Shown in pieces: positions 53,020 to 60,772 of a DNA stretch of 64,000 nucleotides (position 1 is its first letter; each line of letters begins with the position of its first letter). The stretch is from NCBI GenBank assembly GCA_002491905.1, contig DKWV01000041.1:1-64000 (forward strand), given 5' to 3'. The DNA is from Lachnospiraceae bacterium UBA7143 (lineage in GTDB: Bacteria > Bacillota > Clostridia > Lachnospirales > Lachnospiraceae). A program made the position numbers and the translations under genes. Under the pieces are notes generated by a model that saw nothing but the letters and a program-made list of their open reading frames with translations, was not told the origin of the DNA and ran no database searches.

Positions 53020-53048
53020 ATTGTAGCACCTACGTAACGCCATGTCAA
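53020..53048 (-). promoter_or_regulatory. Strong sigma-A promoter of the amt-PII gene
   Basis: TTGACA, exactly 17 bases, TACAAT, with TG at the extended -10 position, on the minus strand. It lies upstream of the leader terminator and about 210 bases before the amt-PII start. Confidence 0.85.
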
Positions 53049-53108
53049 GCACTTTTTGTATATTTGTATAAATGTATTTTTGTATACCATTTTATTTTCC
53101 CTCAATTC

Positions 53109-54044
53109 CTATGCAGACCGCTGTTTCCCAAACTCCATCTGGGCAAAAATAACCGCCGCAAAAACCAAAATGCAGCCCAAAATTTCCCTGCCGCTCATGG
53201 TTTCATGCAAAAGCAGCATTCCCGCCAGCACGGAAAAGACCGACTCCAGGCTCATTAACAGGGAGGCCACGGAAGGATTGATCCCGTTTTGTCCGACAAT
53301 CTGTAACGTATATCCCACGCCACAGGACATAATGCCCGCATATAAAATCGGAATCCACACGTCGATGCTTCCCAACGACTGCACCCACGCCGCCGCTCCC
53401 ATCCGGCGCATCTCCACGCCAAACATCGGGATCATTCCCCATACGCCGCAGATAAAAAACTGGATACAGGACATCCGCACCCCGTCCACCAGCGGGGAAA
53501 AATGGTCTACCACCATGATATGTACAGAGAAGCAGACCGCACACAAAAGCACCAGTCCGTCGCTGAGTTGTAAGGAAAAACCGTTGGTCAGGCACAGGAA
53601 ATAGAGCCCAACCACCGCCACCAAAATACTTACCCAGACATTCCATCGACACTTTTTCCCGAAAAAAATCCCCAGCACCGGCACCAGAAGAATATAACAC
53701 GCCGTAAGGAATCCCGCTTTGCCCGCCGTGGTGCCGTAATACATGCCCATTTGCTGAAACGTGCTGGCCACAAACAGCACCAGGCCGCACAGGACGCCGC
53801 CCACTGACAGCCTCCGCCTATCCTGCTTCGACTGCGGTTTTTTGCCTGCCGTGTATCTGTCCAGAAAAGGAATCACAGGCAAAAGTACCAGCCCGCCCAG
53901 AAACGAACGGATACAGTTAAAAGTATAAGGGCCCGCCGACGCGCCGCCCTGCCTCTGCGCCACAAAAGCTACGCCCCAGACGAGAGCCGTGAGAAGCAGA
54001 AACATGGAATTGCGGGCTTTTAAATTTATCGTTGGTTTTTTCAT
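53109..54044 (-). CDS. DMT superfamily (EamA-type) transporter
   Basis: The 311-residue membrane protein has ten hydrophobic segments arranged as two EamA repeats. The first repeat begins MFLLLTALVWGVAFVAQRQG and contains FNCIRSFLGGLVLLP. The second ends MSLESVFSVLAGMLLLHETMSGREILG, the typical EamA hallmark. Substrates of such exporters are metabolites or amino acids; none can be assigned. The ATG at 54044 has GGAG 11 bases upstream; an ATG ten codons earlier has no site. It is transcribed alone. Confidence 0.9.
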   Translation of the reverse strand: MKKPTINLKARNSMFLLLTALVWGVAFVAQRQGGASAGPYTFNCIRSFLGGLVLLPVIPFLDRYTAGKKPQSKQDRRRLSVGGVLCGLVLFVASTFQQMGMYYGTTAGKAGFLTACYILLVPVLGIFFGKKCRWNVWVSILVAVVGLYFLCLTNGFSLQLSDGLVLLCAVCFSVHIMVVDHFSPLVDGVRMSCIQFFICGVWGMIPMFGVEMRRMGAAAWVQSLGSIDVWIPILYAGIMSCGVGYTLQIVGQNGINPSVASLLMSLESVFSVLAGMLLLHETMSGREILGCILVFAAVIFAQMEFGKQRSA

Positions 54045-54140
54045 GGTCTTTTCTACTCCAATATTCGTATGCATCCAAAACAGTTTACCTCTACTCTGAT
54101 GTCTTCGTCAATGTTTAAATAAAAGAGCCGCAACCATATG

Positions 54141-54989
54141 TCACAGCTCCTTTACCAGCACCAAATGTTTTACCCCGTCAAGATCCGTCTCCTCGTCGTA
54201 CACAAACCCCAACTTCTCACACAGTCCCAGAGACGGCTTATTTTCCGGCTGCACCAGCGCCTGCATCTTTGTCATTTCCAGTTCTTCTTTCGCATAATGT
54301 AAAATCGCCCTGCACACCTCAAAGGCATAACCCCGGCTCTGCCATGGCACGCCGATCAAAAAACCCAACTCCGGCAGTTGATATCCCTCCCGCCAACTGA
54401 TGCCGGCCCTGCCGATCACTTCCTGGCTGTTCTTTTCCAAAACCGTCCACATACCGTATCCGTAAAAAGCATATACCTTCTCGATATAGCTTTCGGTGTA
54501 AGCAATCTCTTCATCCTTGTCCGCAAAAAGGTTTTCCATAAAATCCGTGACGGACGGTTCCGCATAAATTCGATAAAAACAATCTACATCCTGCACCGTC
54601 GTCTCCCTCACAAGAAGGCGTTCGGTTTCCAGGATTTCCCAGGGCAATCCGGCCAACCGTCTGTAAGCCATATCCAGAGAGGCAAAGTCTGTCTCCTCCA
54701 ATTTTTCCACCACATAAAAAGCACCCGGAAAGGTTTCCTCCCGATTGTTCTCATGAAAGCAGGGAAGCACATAGCATCCCGCAGCCCGCAGACGATTGTA
54801 AGTCTTTCCCTGATCCGTAATACACATGACCTCTTCTTTTTTACCGGCATTGACCGCGCGCTCTTCGGATACCTGCAGGCCACTGACCTTCACATTGTGA
54901 GCGGCCAGATCCGCAAGCAGCGGATTCCCTTTTTCCCGCAGTGCATCCGTGGTTTCCTTTTGCAGTTGGAAGCAAATTTCTTTTAACAT
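54141..54989 (-). CDS. GNAT family N-acetyltransferase
   Basis: The 282-residue protein has an N-terminal half of about 115 residues resembling a HAD-like or regulatory segment (MLKEICFQLQKETTDALREKG onward). The C-terminal GNAT domain (about 120-282) opens ETERLLVRETTVQDVDCFYRI and has an acetyl-CoA loop near IGVPWQSRGYAFEVC. It is of the RimJ/RimL-like type; the substrate is unknown. The ATG at 54989 is used because longer versions would run across the ppiA promoter and overlap ppiA; its ribosome binding site is weak. Confidence 0.85.
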   Translation of the reverse strand: MLKEICFQLQKETTDALREKGNPLLADLAAHNVKVSGLQVSEERAVNAGKKEEVMCITDQGKTYNRLRAAGCYVLPCFHENNREETFPGAFYVVEKLEETDFASLDMAYRRLAGLPWEILETERLLVRETTVQDVDCFYRIYAEPSVTDFMENLFADKDEEIAYTESYIEKVYAFYGYGMWTVLEKNSQEVIGRAGISWREGYQLPELGFLIGVPWQSRGYAFEVCRAILHYAKEELEMTKMQALVQPENKPSLGLCEKLGFVYDEETDLDGVKHLVLVKEL

Positions 54990-54991
54990 TT

Positions 54992-55020
54992 TTGACTTGT
55001 CCGCATTTCTATGATATTTT
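54992..55020 (+). promoter_or_regulatory. Promoter of the cyclophilin gene
   Basis: TTGACT, 17 bases, TATTTT, with TG at the extended -10 position, about 54 bases before the ATG at 55074. Confidence 0.65.
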
Positions 55021-55073
55021 ATAGTAGAATTTAAGTTTACTATCAATCTTGTATTTAGGAAAGGAATTTTTAT

Positions 55074-55598
55074 ATGGCAGAACAAAATCCAATCGTAACT
55101 TTTACCATGGCAAACGGCGATGTGATCAAAGCGGAATTATATCCCGACATCGCGCCGGTTTCCGTCAACAACTTTATCAGCCTCATCAATGCGAAATTTT
55201 ATGACGGCCTGATCTTCCACCGGGTTATCAAGGGCTTTATGATTCAGGGCGGCGATCCCGAAGGTACCGGCATGGGCGGCCCCGGCTACTCCATTCGCGG
55301 TGAATTTAAGCAAAACGGCTTTGACAACGACTTAAAGCACACGGCAGGCGTACTCTCCATGGCCAGAAGCATGCATCCTGACTCCGCCGGCAGCCAGTTT
55401 TTCATCATGCACAAGACAAGCCCTCATTTAGACGGCGCGTATGCGGCGTTCGGTAAGGTGATCGAAGGCCTTGAGAATGTCAATAAGATTGCAGAGACAG
55501 CGACAGATTTTGAAGACAGGCCGTTAGAAGATCAGGTGATGCAGACTGTGACCGTAGAAACTTTCGGCGTGGAATATCCGGAACCTGAAAAGCTCTAA
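55074..55598 (+). CDS. Peptidyl-prolyl cis-trans isomerase, cyclophilin type
   Basis: Cyclophilins speed proline isomerisation during folding. The 174-residue protein has the complete core: NNFISLINAKFYDGLIFHRV split around 35-55, GFMIQGGDPEGTGMGGPGY near 58-76, the catalytic-site segment AGSQFFIMH near 105-113 and FGKVIEGLE near 128. No signal peptide is present, so it is cytoplasmic. AGGAAAGGA precedes the ATG. It stands alone on the plus strand with its own promoter. Confidence 0.96.
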   Translation: MAEQNPIVTFTMANGDVIKAELYPDIAPVSVNNFISLINAKFYDGLIFHRVIKGFMIQGGDPEGTGMGGPGYSIRGEFKQNGFDNDLKHTAGVLSMARSMHPDSAGSQFFIMHKTSPHLDGAYAAFGKVIEGLENVNKIAETATDFEDRPLEDQVMQTVTVETFGVEYPEPEKL

Positions 55599-55610
55599 AT
55601 CCACTCACAT

Positions 55611-56660
55611 TCAAGATGCTGCTGTCCTGCCGTTGATCGTATCCTCCAGCAACTGCGCAAACAGCAGCATCTGCCGTATTTCATCCGCGGATTTCTCCAC
55701 GGAAATATTCTCGATCTCCTGATAACTCTCCGGCGGCTCAAACAAATAGTATCTGCTGCACAGCGCTATGGCAATTTCTCTTCCGTTCACCGCTACGCCG
55801 AAGCTCCCGTATTTCGCTTTCATAGCCAGAAGTCTTTCCATAACCACCGGCGTGACCACATAAAAGGCCGTATGTGCATCCGTGGCATACACATCGAACT
55901 GTTCGTTAAAACTCTGATTTTCCGTCTCTATCTTTTCTTCCCGGTCTTTATCCCATTTCTTAAATCCGTCCAGCCGTTCCCTTCCCATCCACTGCGTCGT
56001 CGTCATAATGCGCACCGTTCCCTGCATCTGTGACTTATAGCGCAGCACATATGCCTGTCCCACAAACACCGCTTTGTTATAATATCTGTCATTGTGGTCT
56101 TTTTCTCTCCTCGTCAGCGTCAGGTTGGAAAAGGCACAGGCTTTTCCTCCCTTCTCATAGTTGATCAGGTAGCTGCCCTGAAAATCGTCAAAATCAGGAA
56201 CCACGCCGCGCAGATAAAGATCCATGCCGTCCATACAGTCGTCCGGCAAAAGCGTTGCCCCCGGCATTACCTCCTGCACCGCCTTCGCCATGATTTTTTC
56301 ATCGTAGGCCGCCTTGGCATCCCTGCTCTGCCCGCGCCAGTTCTTAATAAAACGGATCGCCACGACCGTGCCAAGAAACGCCGACGCATATCTGATCATC
56401 ATGGGCACAGCGTCATAGGGATTTATGTGGAGCAGACGGAAAATAACTTCCTCAAACCCGCCGATGATCCCGTTAAAAGCCGGGAAAAAAGCAAAGGCAA
56501 GCAAATACAGTCTTCTCTTTTTTAAAGCGTTTTTTACCTCCGCGTTCGGATCGTCCTTCTCAGATGAAAAGGTAAACTCCGTATGGATATCTCCCGTCAT
56601 AAACCCGTTTTTGACAATCCGCAGGCTGTCATCCAGATCCTTTTTCCAGTTGCTGCTCAT
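55611..56660 (-). CDS. DUF3137 domain-containing membrane protein
   Basis: The 349-residue protein has two hydrophobic segments near 50-70 and 85-105 and a cytoplasmic C-terminal part matching DUF3137. DUF3137 proteins are commonly encoded next to LemA, as here. The domain contains FSNLTLTRREKDHND near 178-192 and AFYVVTPVVMERL near 278. The function is unknown. GGGAGGG precedes the ATG. It is the last gene of the lipoprotein/LytTR/histidine kinase/LemA operon. Confidence 0.87.
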   Translation of the reverse strand: MSSNWKKDLDDSLRIVKNGFMTGDIHTEFTFSSEKDDPNAEVKNALKKRRLYLLAFAFFPAFNGIIGGFEEVIFRLLHINPYDAVPMMIRYASAFLGTVVAIRFIKNWRGQSRDAKAAYDEKIMAKAVQEVMPGATLLPDDCMDGMDLYLRGVVPDFDDFQGSYLINYEKGGKACAFSNLTLTRREKDHNDRYYNKAVFVGQAYVLRYKSQMQGTVRIMTTTQWMGRERLDGFKKWDKDREEKIETENQSFNEQFDVYATDAHTAFYVVTPVVMERLLAMKAKYGSFGVAVNGREIAIALCSRYYLFEPPESYQEIENISVEKSADEIRQMLLFAQLLEDTINGRTAAS

Positions 56661-56711
56661 TTGTGCACCCTCCCTCTCTATCCCCTGCCTATCTACACGC
56701 CGGCCTTACTT

Positions 56712-57248
56712 CTACCGAAGATGTATCTCTCTCTTGGCCTCCACATTTTCATCCTTTAAAAACGCTGCGGGACGGTTTCCCGTCATGCCCGCGATCACGC
56801 TTGCGGGAAAAACGGCAATGGCCTGATTATATAAGGACACATTGGCATGATACAGCCTTTTGGACGCGGCAAGATGTTCATTTGTCTCCGTAATCTGCGT
56901 CTGCAGGTTTTTATATAATTCACTGGAATAAAGCTGCGGATATGCCTCGCCTATGATCCTCACATTCCGAAGCACCTGTTCCTGATTATCAAGAACAGCC
57001 TGCGTCTGCGCTGTCGTCATGCCGTTTCTGGCTTTGATCAGATTAAGCATCAGCTTTTCCTCATGTTCCGTATATCCCTTTATGGCGTCGAGGGACTGCA
57101 TCAGCACATCATAGCGCTTGATGAGCGCCACTTCGATGTCCGCCTGCGCCTCCTGTATTTTGATATGAAGCTGTTTAAAGCGGTTGCCCGTGGCAATGGC
57201 ATACGCAACGCAAAGCGCACACACAATCAATACTATCGAAAATATCAT
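56712..57248 (-). CDS. LemA family protein
   Basis: The 178-residue protein has an N-terminal transmembrane segment (about 2-20) followed by a helical domain with the LemA features IKIQEAQADIEVALIKRYDVL near 30-50 and LYHANVSLYNQAIAVFPASV near 134-153. LemA proteins are widespread with an undefined role, sometimes linked to stress signalling. The ATG at 57248 has GGAGGG at good spacing; the ATG five codons earlier overlaps that site. It follows the histidine kinase gene by 21 bases. Confidence 0.93.
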   Translation of the reverse strand: MIFSIVLIVCALCVAYAIATGNRFKQLHIKIQEAQADIEVALIKRYDVLMQSLDAIKGYTEHEEKLMLNLIKARNGMTTAQTQAVLDNQEQVLRNVRIIGEAYPQLYSSELYKNLQTQITETNEHLAASKRLYHANVSLYNQAIAVFPASVIAGMTGNRPAAFLKDENVEAKREIHLR

Positions 57249-57269
57249 CTTTCGTCCCTCCATCTTTTT

Positions 57270-58592
57270 TCATTCATTATTAGGTATCAAAATCGAAAAC
57301 TGAAACTCACCCTTGCCATAATCCACCATGTATCTTCCGCCGCACTTTTCAACGGTTTCCACCACATTTTGAATCCCCATGCCGTGCTCCTCTGCTTCTT
57401 TTGTCTTTGATGTCAATAGCGCGCCGTTCTCCACAACTGGCTCTGCTGCCATGCTGTTCTTTACGGAAATGACAGCCTGTCCGTCTTCCAGCACAAATTT
57501 CAGCTTAATCCGTTTGTCTTCACACCGTTCGCAGGCTTCCAGCGCATTGTTTAACAGATTGGAAAGAATGACCACGATATCCTCCTCTTCCATCTTTAGC
57601 GCGGACAGATCGTTCACCTTAAGGACGACTACAATTCCTTTACTTACCGCCTCGCGGTACTTAGTATTCAGGATGGCGTTCACAATGACATGGTTGGTAT
57701 CCACCGCGTCCATTCTGTGCTGTAATGTCGTTTCAATTTTTTCTATATATGTCCGTAATTCCTGATAGGCTCCCTGTTCTACAAGCGCGCTGATCGCCGC
57801 AAGCTGGTTTTTATATTCATGCGTCCGTTTTCTCTGTTTTTCCAGATTTTCGGAAACAGAGCGGTACATGGCTGTCTCATTTTTCACTTTCTCGCGAAAT
57901 ACCGCATGTTCCCTCAATTTGATTTCTCTTTCTGTAATACTGTGAATCAGATAATATCCGATTAAATTGATACCAAGTATCCCCGCCGCAACATGAACAT
58001 GAAAGGGCTCAATGATAAGCGGCCGGCTTGCATACGCCGCCCAGTCCGTTTCATATGTAATCGAAATAATGGAAAATATGGTGATCAAAGAAATCGCTGC
58101 CAAAGCATACCATTCCTTTACCGTGAAAATATCTGTCGCCTTACTTCCAAGCATTTTTCTGATGCCAAAAATCATGCCATATGCCAAAGCGGTACAGAAT
58201 ATCCGCATTCCATAAAAGATAAATACATCAGAAAAATCCCAAAATCTGCCGGGGAAGACCGCTCCCATTACCACTAGCGACAGATAATCCGAAGCAAGCA
58301 TAATTCCATAAAATAACATGGTCAGCACTAACGCCTTCATGTACCGAATCTGATACAGCAAGAACATTGCAAATGACAGGATGCCTATGAGCGCAATCGC
58401 CTTTATCACAAAATCTTCATAAATCACATTAGTAATGACCCATTCGGCAAAGCATAACACAATGACAGATACAGGCGTAATCCATCTCTTTTCCGCTCTT
58501 CTCTTTACGGCAAAGGCTTGAAACATCCAGACACAGCAGCATATTTCCAGCACAAGAAATACAAACATGAAACAGGCATATTTTTCCATCAT
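57270..58592 (-). CDS. GHKL sensor histidine kinase (AgrC/ComD type)
   Basis: The 440-residue protein has six or seven N-terminal transmembrane segments (about 5-220), a coiled-coil dimerisation helix with the phosphoacceptor His in RTHEYKNQLAAI, and a GHKL ATPase domain with VILSNLLNNALEAC and HGMGIQNVVETVEKCGG. This layout is that of peptide-sensing kinases paired with LytTR regulators. The ATG overlaps the regulator's stop codon (ATGA). No small signal-peptide gene of AgrD type was recognised nearby. Confidence 0.93.
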   Translation of the reverse strand: MMEKYACFMFVFLVLEICCCVWMFQAFAVKRRAEKRWITPVSVIVLCFAEWVITNVIYEDFVIKAIALIGILSFAMFLLYQIRYMKALVLTMLFYGIMLASDYLSLVVMGAVFPGRFWDFSDVFIFYGMRIFCTALAYGMIFGIRKMLGSKATDIFTVKEWYALAAISLITIFSIISITYETDWAAYASRPLIIEPFHVHVAAGILGINLIGYYLIHSITEREIKLREHAVFREKVKNETAMYRSVSENLEKQRKRTHEYKNQLAAISALVEQGAYQELRTYIEKIETTLQHRMDAVDTNHVIVNAILNTKYREAVSKGIVVVLKVNDLSALKMEEEDIVVILSNLLNNALEACERCEDKRIKLKFVLEDGQAVISVKNSMAAEPVVENGALLTSKTKEAEEHGMGIQNVVETVEKCGGRYMVDYGKGEFQFSILIPNNE

Positions 58593-59314
58593 ATTTCCCC
58601 CTGCCTCCTGATATACTCTTTCTCCACGGCCTTATAATATTTCTTTGATATGCTGACCTCCGTTCCGTTTTCCAGTGTCACCCTGTACCGTTCCACGTCT
58701 TTTGCATACTTCATATTGACAAGAAAACTCTGGTGCACACGGGAAAAACCATATTGCTGCAATTCCTTCTCCACCTCGTCCAACCTGTCATAGCGGGCAT
58801 ACTCTTTGATTCCATTTTCCATAACAAAATAGATAACCCTATGTAATCTGCTCTCCACATAGAGAACCGTGTCCGCCGGAATCCTCTTTTTCCCATTCTG
58901 GAACTCAAATTCGCACACCGCTTCCTCTTCTTTCATCTGCTCAGTGATCGTGTCCAGACATTCTCCCAAAGCGTTTTCAAGACTGGCCTCCTCTTTCAAA
59001 AGATAACGCACCGCTCCCACCTTATACCCATCTAACGCATAAGTGATATATGCCGTCACAAACACGATGTAGATATTCTTCGACAGCTTGCGGATTCTCT
59101 CAGCCGTCTGAATTCCGTCCATTTCCTCCATGCTGATGTCGAGAAATATGACATCATACGGCATGTCTGTGTCCGTCCGCTCCAAAAGCTTTTCCCCCGA
59201 CGCGTACAGGTCAATCCGACAGTCATATTTCCGCTTCCCCATATATTGTTCTATCAGCTTCTTTTCCCGATTTCTGAAATATTCTTCATCATCGCATACC
59301 GCAATACGGAACAT
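58589..59314 (-). CDS. LytTR family response regulator
   Basis: The 241-residue protein has a receiver domain with acidic pocket IAVCDDEEYF at 4-13, the phosphoacceptor Asp in DVIFLDISMEEMDG near 57, and a LytTR DNA-binding domain (about 135-241) with YVESRLHRVIYFV and FSRVHQSFLVNMKYA. LytTR domains bind pairs of direct repeats upstream of promoters. GGAGG stands before the ATG at 59314; the frame is open further upstream but without a site. It is coupled to the downstream histidine kinase gene. A 20-bp-period direct repeat upstream of the operon promoter is a candidate target. Confidence 0.94.
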   Translation of the reverse strand: MFRIAVCDDEEYFRNREKKLIEQYMGKRKYDCRIDLYASGEKLLERTDTDMPYDVIFLDISMEEMDGIQTAERIRKLSKNIYIVFVTAYITYALDGYKVGAVRYLLKEEASLENALGECLDTITEQMKEEEAVCEFEFQNGKKRIPADTVLYVESRLHRVIYFVMENGIKEYARYDRLDEVEKELQQYGFSRVHQSFLVNMKYAKDVERYRVTLENGTEVSISKKYYKAVEKEYIRRQGEI

Positions 59315-59417
59315 CTCCCATTCCTCCGTTCTGTTTTCTCCGCTCCAAAATATATTATACACAAAAAAGGAACGAACATCGAACCCTGGGTTAATTTTCC
59401 TGTCCGTATTGTATGAT

Positions 59418-60611
59418 TCAGTTTTTATTTTCAACTACATAGAGATACCCGTCGTCTCCCAGCGCTAAAATATCCCCTTCCATAAGCAGTACCGCACTTT
59501 TACAATTTTCATTCAGGGCATCCACATTTCCTGTGGAAATATAGTCGTAACCGTCATAGAAATAATAAGCGCCGTCCTGCGTCCTGATCAGCATTTCTTC
59601 CTTTTTCCCCGAAAAGCCCAGAATATCCGCGATCGTTCCATTTTCAAACTGCGTGATTTTCTCTACCGCGCTATCCTCAAAGCCATCCGCCGATACATAA
59701 TAAATGTTCTGTTCTTCATCCACCGCATAACAGCACTCCGTATAATTCTGGAGATTATAGATATCCTTCACTTTCCCGTCAATCTGATCTGTAAAATCCA
59801 CATAGCTGACGGAAATACCGCCTACGTTATCCGCAAGATCGGAAGCTATGTTGCCCTTTTTGATATAAAGAAGCTCCTGATCTTTCGTCAGAAGGAAGCG
59901 GAAAATACTCTTCTCCACCGTAACCCCGCTCCGCTCGGTATCCCCCTCAAAAGCCACCTCGTCAAACATCGTATATTCTTCACTGTAAGAATCTTTATAC
60001 CCCGCACGCACCTGATGATTCGTATCTTCATAGACATAAAGCGCCGCGTCCTGGGTGATAAAAAGTAAATTCTGGTCGTCGGGAATCTCCGCTTTCTGCA
60101 TATTTTCAAAGGTATAGACAATATCTGGCATATCCGACAGGGATTCCATCATATACTTGCCATCCAACGCTTCCTCATCATACCCTTCCATCCGGTCGAA
60201 ATAGACGAAGCGATTGTTTCCGTATGCCGTATGCTGATCCGCATAAACCAACTGATCCATATCACAGCCGTCAGCAATCCGATCGGATTTGATTTCCGAG
60301 TCTTCCTGACCGAAATAGATTTTGGGGCGCAGTATAAAAAGACCGCCCTCCTCCGTCGTAGCATACACAAAGGAATCATCCGCCAGAAGAATGGAGGTGA
60401 TCTTCCCGTTTAGTGCAGCCCCATTTTCCCCTTCCACTTCAAGGCGGTAGCTGTCTCCCCAAAAGTCTCCTGTGCATCCTCCATCAGTTCTTCCCAATCT
60501 GACCGCAGGCCTTCGTCCTCTTTTTTTCCACAGCCGGTCATGGCAAGAACAGCGGCAAATACCCAAACTGCCCTTCCTGCATTTACAAATCTCTTAAATT
60601 TTTTTATTCAC
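59418..60611 (-). pseudogene. Frame-disrupted lipoprotein gene of the LytTR operon
   Basis: The main frame (59418 to about 60470) encodes about 350 residues of beta-propeller-like sequence with repeated VYATTEEGG, LLFITQDAALYVYED, LLYIKKGN and LLMEGDILALGDDGYLYVV segments. The expected lipoprotein start is present but in other frames. A GTG at 60611 with GAGGAG upstream runs into TAA at once because of an A7 run (60599-60605). If that run had six A it would read MNKKFKRF, then a hydrophobic segment and the lipobox AMTGC. A second shift near a G4 run at about 60459-60462 is needed to join it to the main frame. Either the gene is broken or homopolymer errors are present. Confidence 0.65.
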
Positions 60612-60674
60612 TCTCTCCTCGCCGTATTGTTCTTTTGCTTTATTTTTTCTGACAGCATGTTTCTACCCTCTGTC

Positions 60675-60702
60675 ATTTTAGCGGGTTTTTGCCGCTTTTC
60701 AA
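60675..60702 (-). promoter_or_regulatory. Promoter of the lipoprotein/LytTR/histidine kinase operon
   Basis: TTGAAA, 16 bases, TAAAAT on the minus strand, about 65 bases before the GTG at 60611. A 13-bp direct repeat ends 8 bases upstream of the -35 box. Confidence 0.6.
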
Positions 60703-60710
60703 GCGTCACG

Positions 60711-60743
60711 GCAGAATTGGAAAAGATTTTGCAGAATTGGAAA
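60711..60743 (-). promoter_or_regulatory. Direct repeat, candidate LytTR binding site
   Basis: GCAGAATTGGAAA occurs at 60711-60723 and again at 60731-60743, a period of 20 bp or about two helical turns. Reading in the direction of transcription it is TTTCCAATTCTGC twice, immediately before the -35 box. LytTR regulators such as AgrA bind paired direct repeats in just this position. Confidence 0.55.
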
Positions 60744-60772
60744 TCGACATAAGATTTAATCAATCATCTCCC

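Noticed and set aside
54990..55085. N-terminal extension of the acetyltransferase
   Set aside because: It would run over the cyclophilin promoter and start codon; no ribosome binding site supports it.
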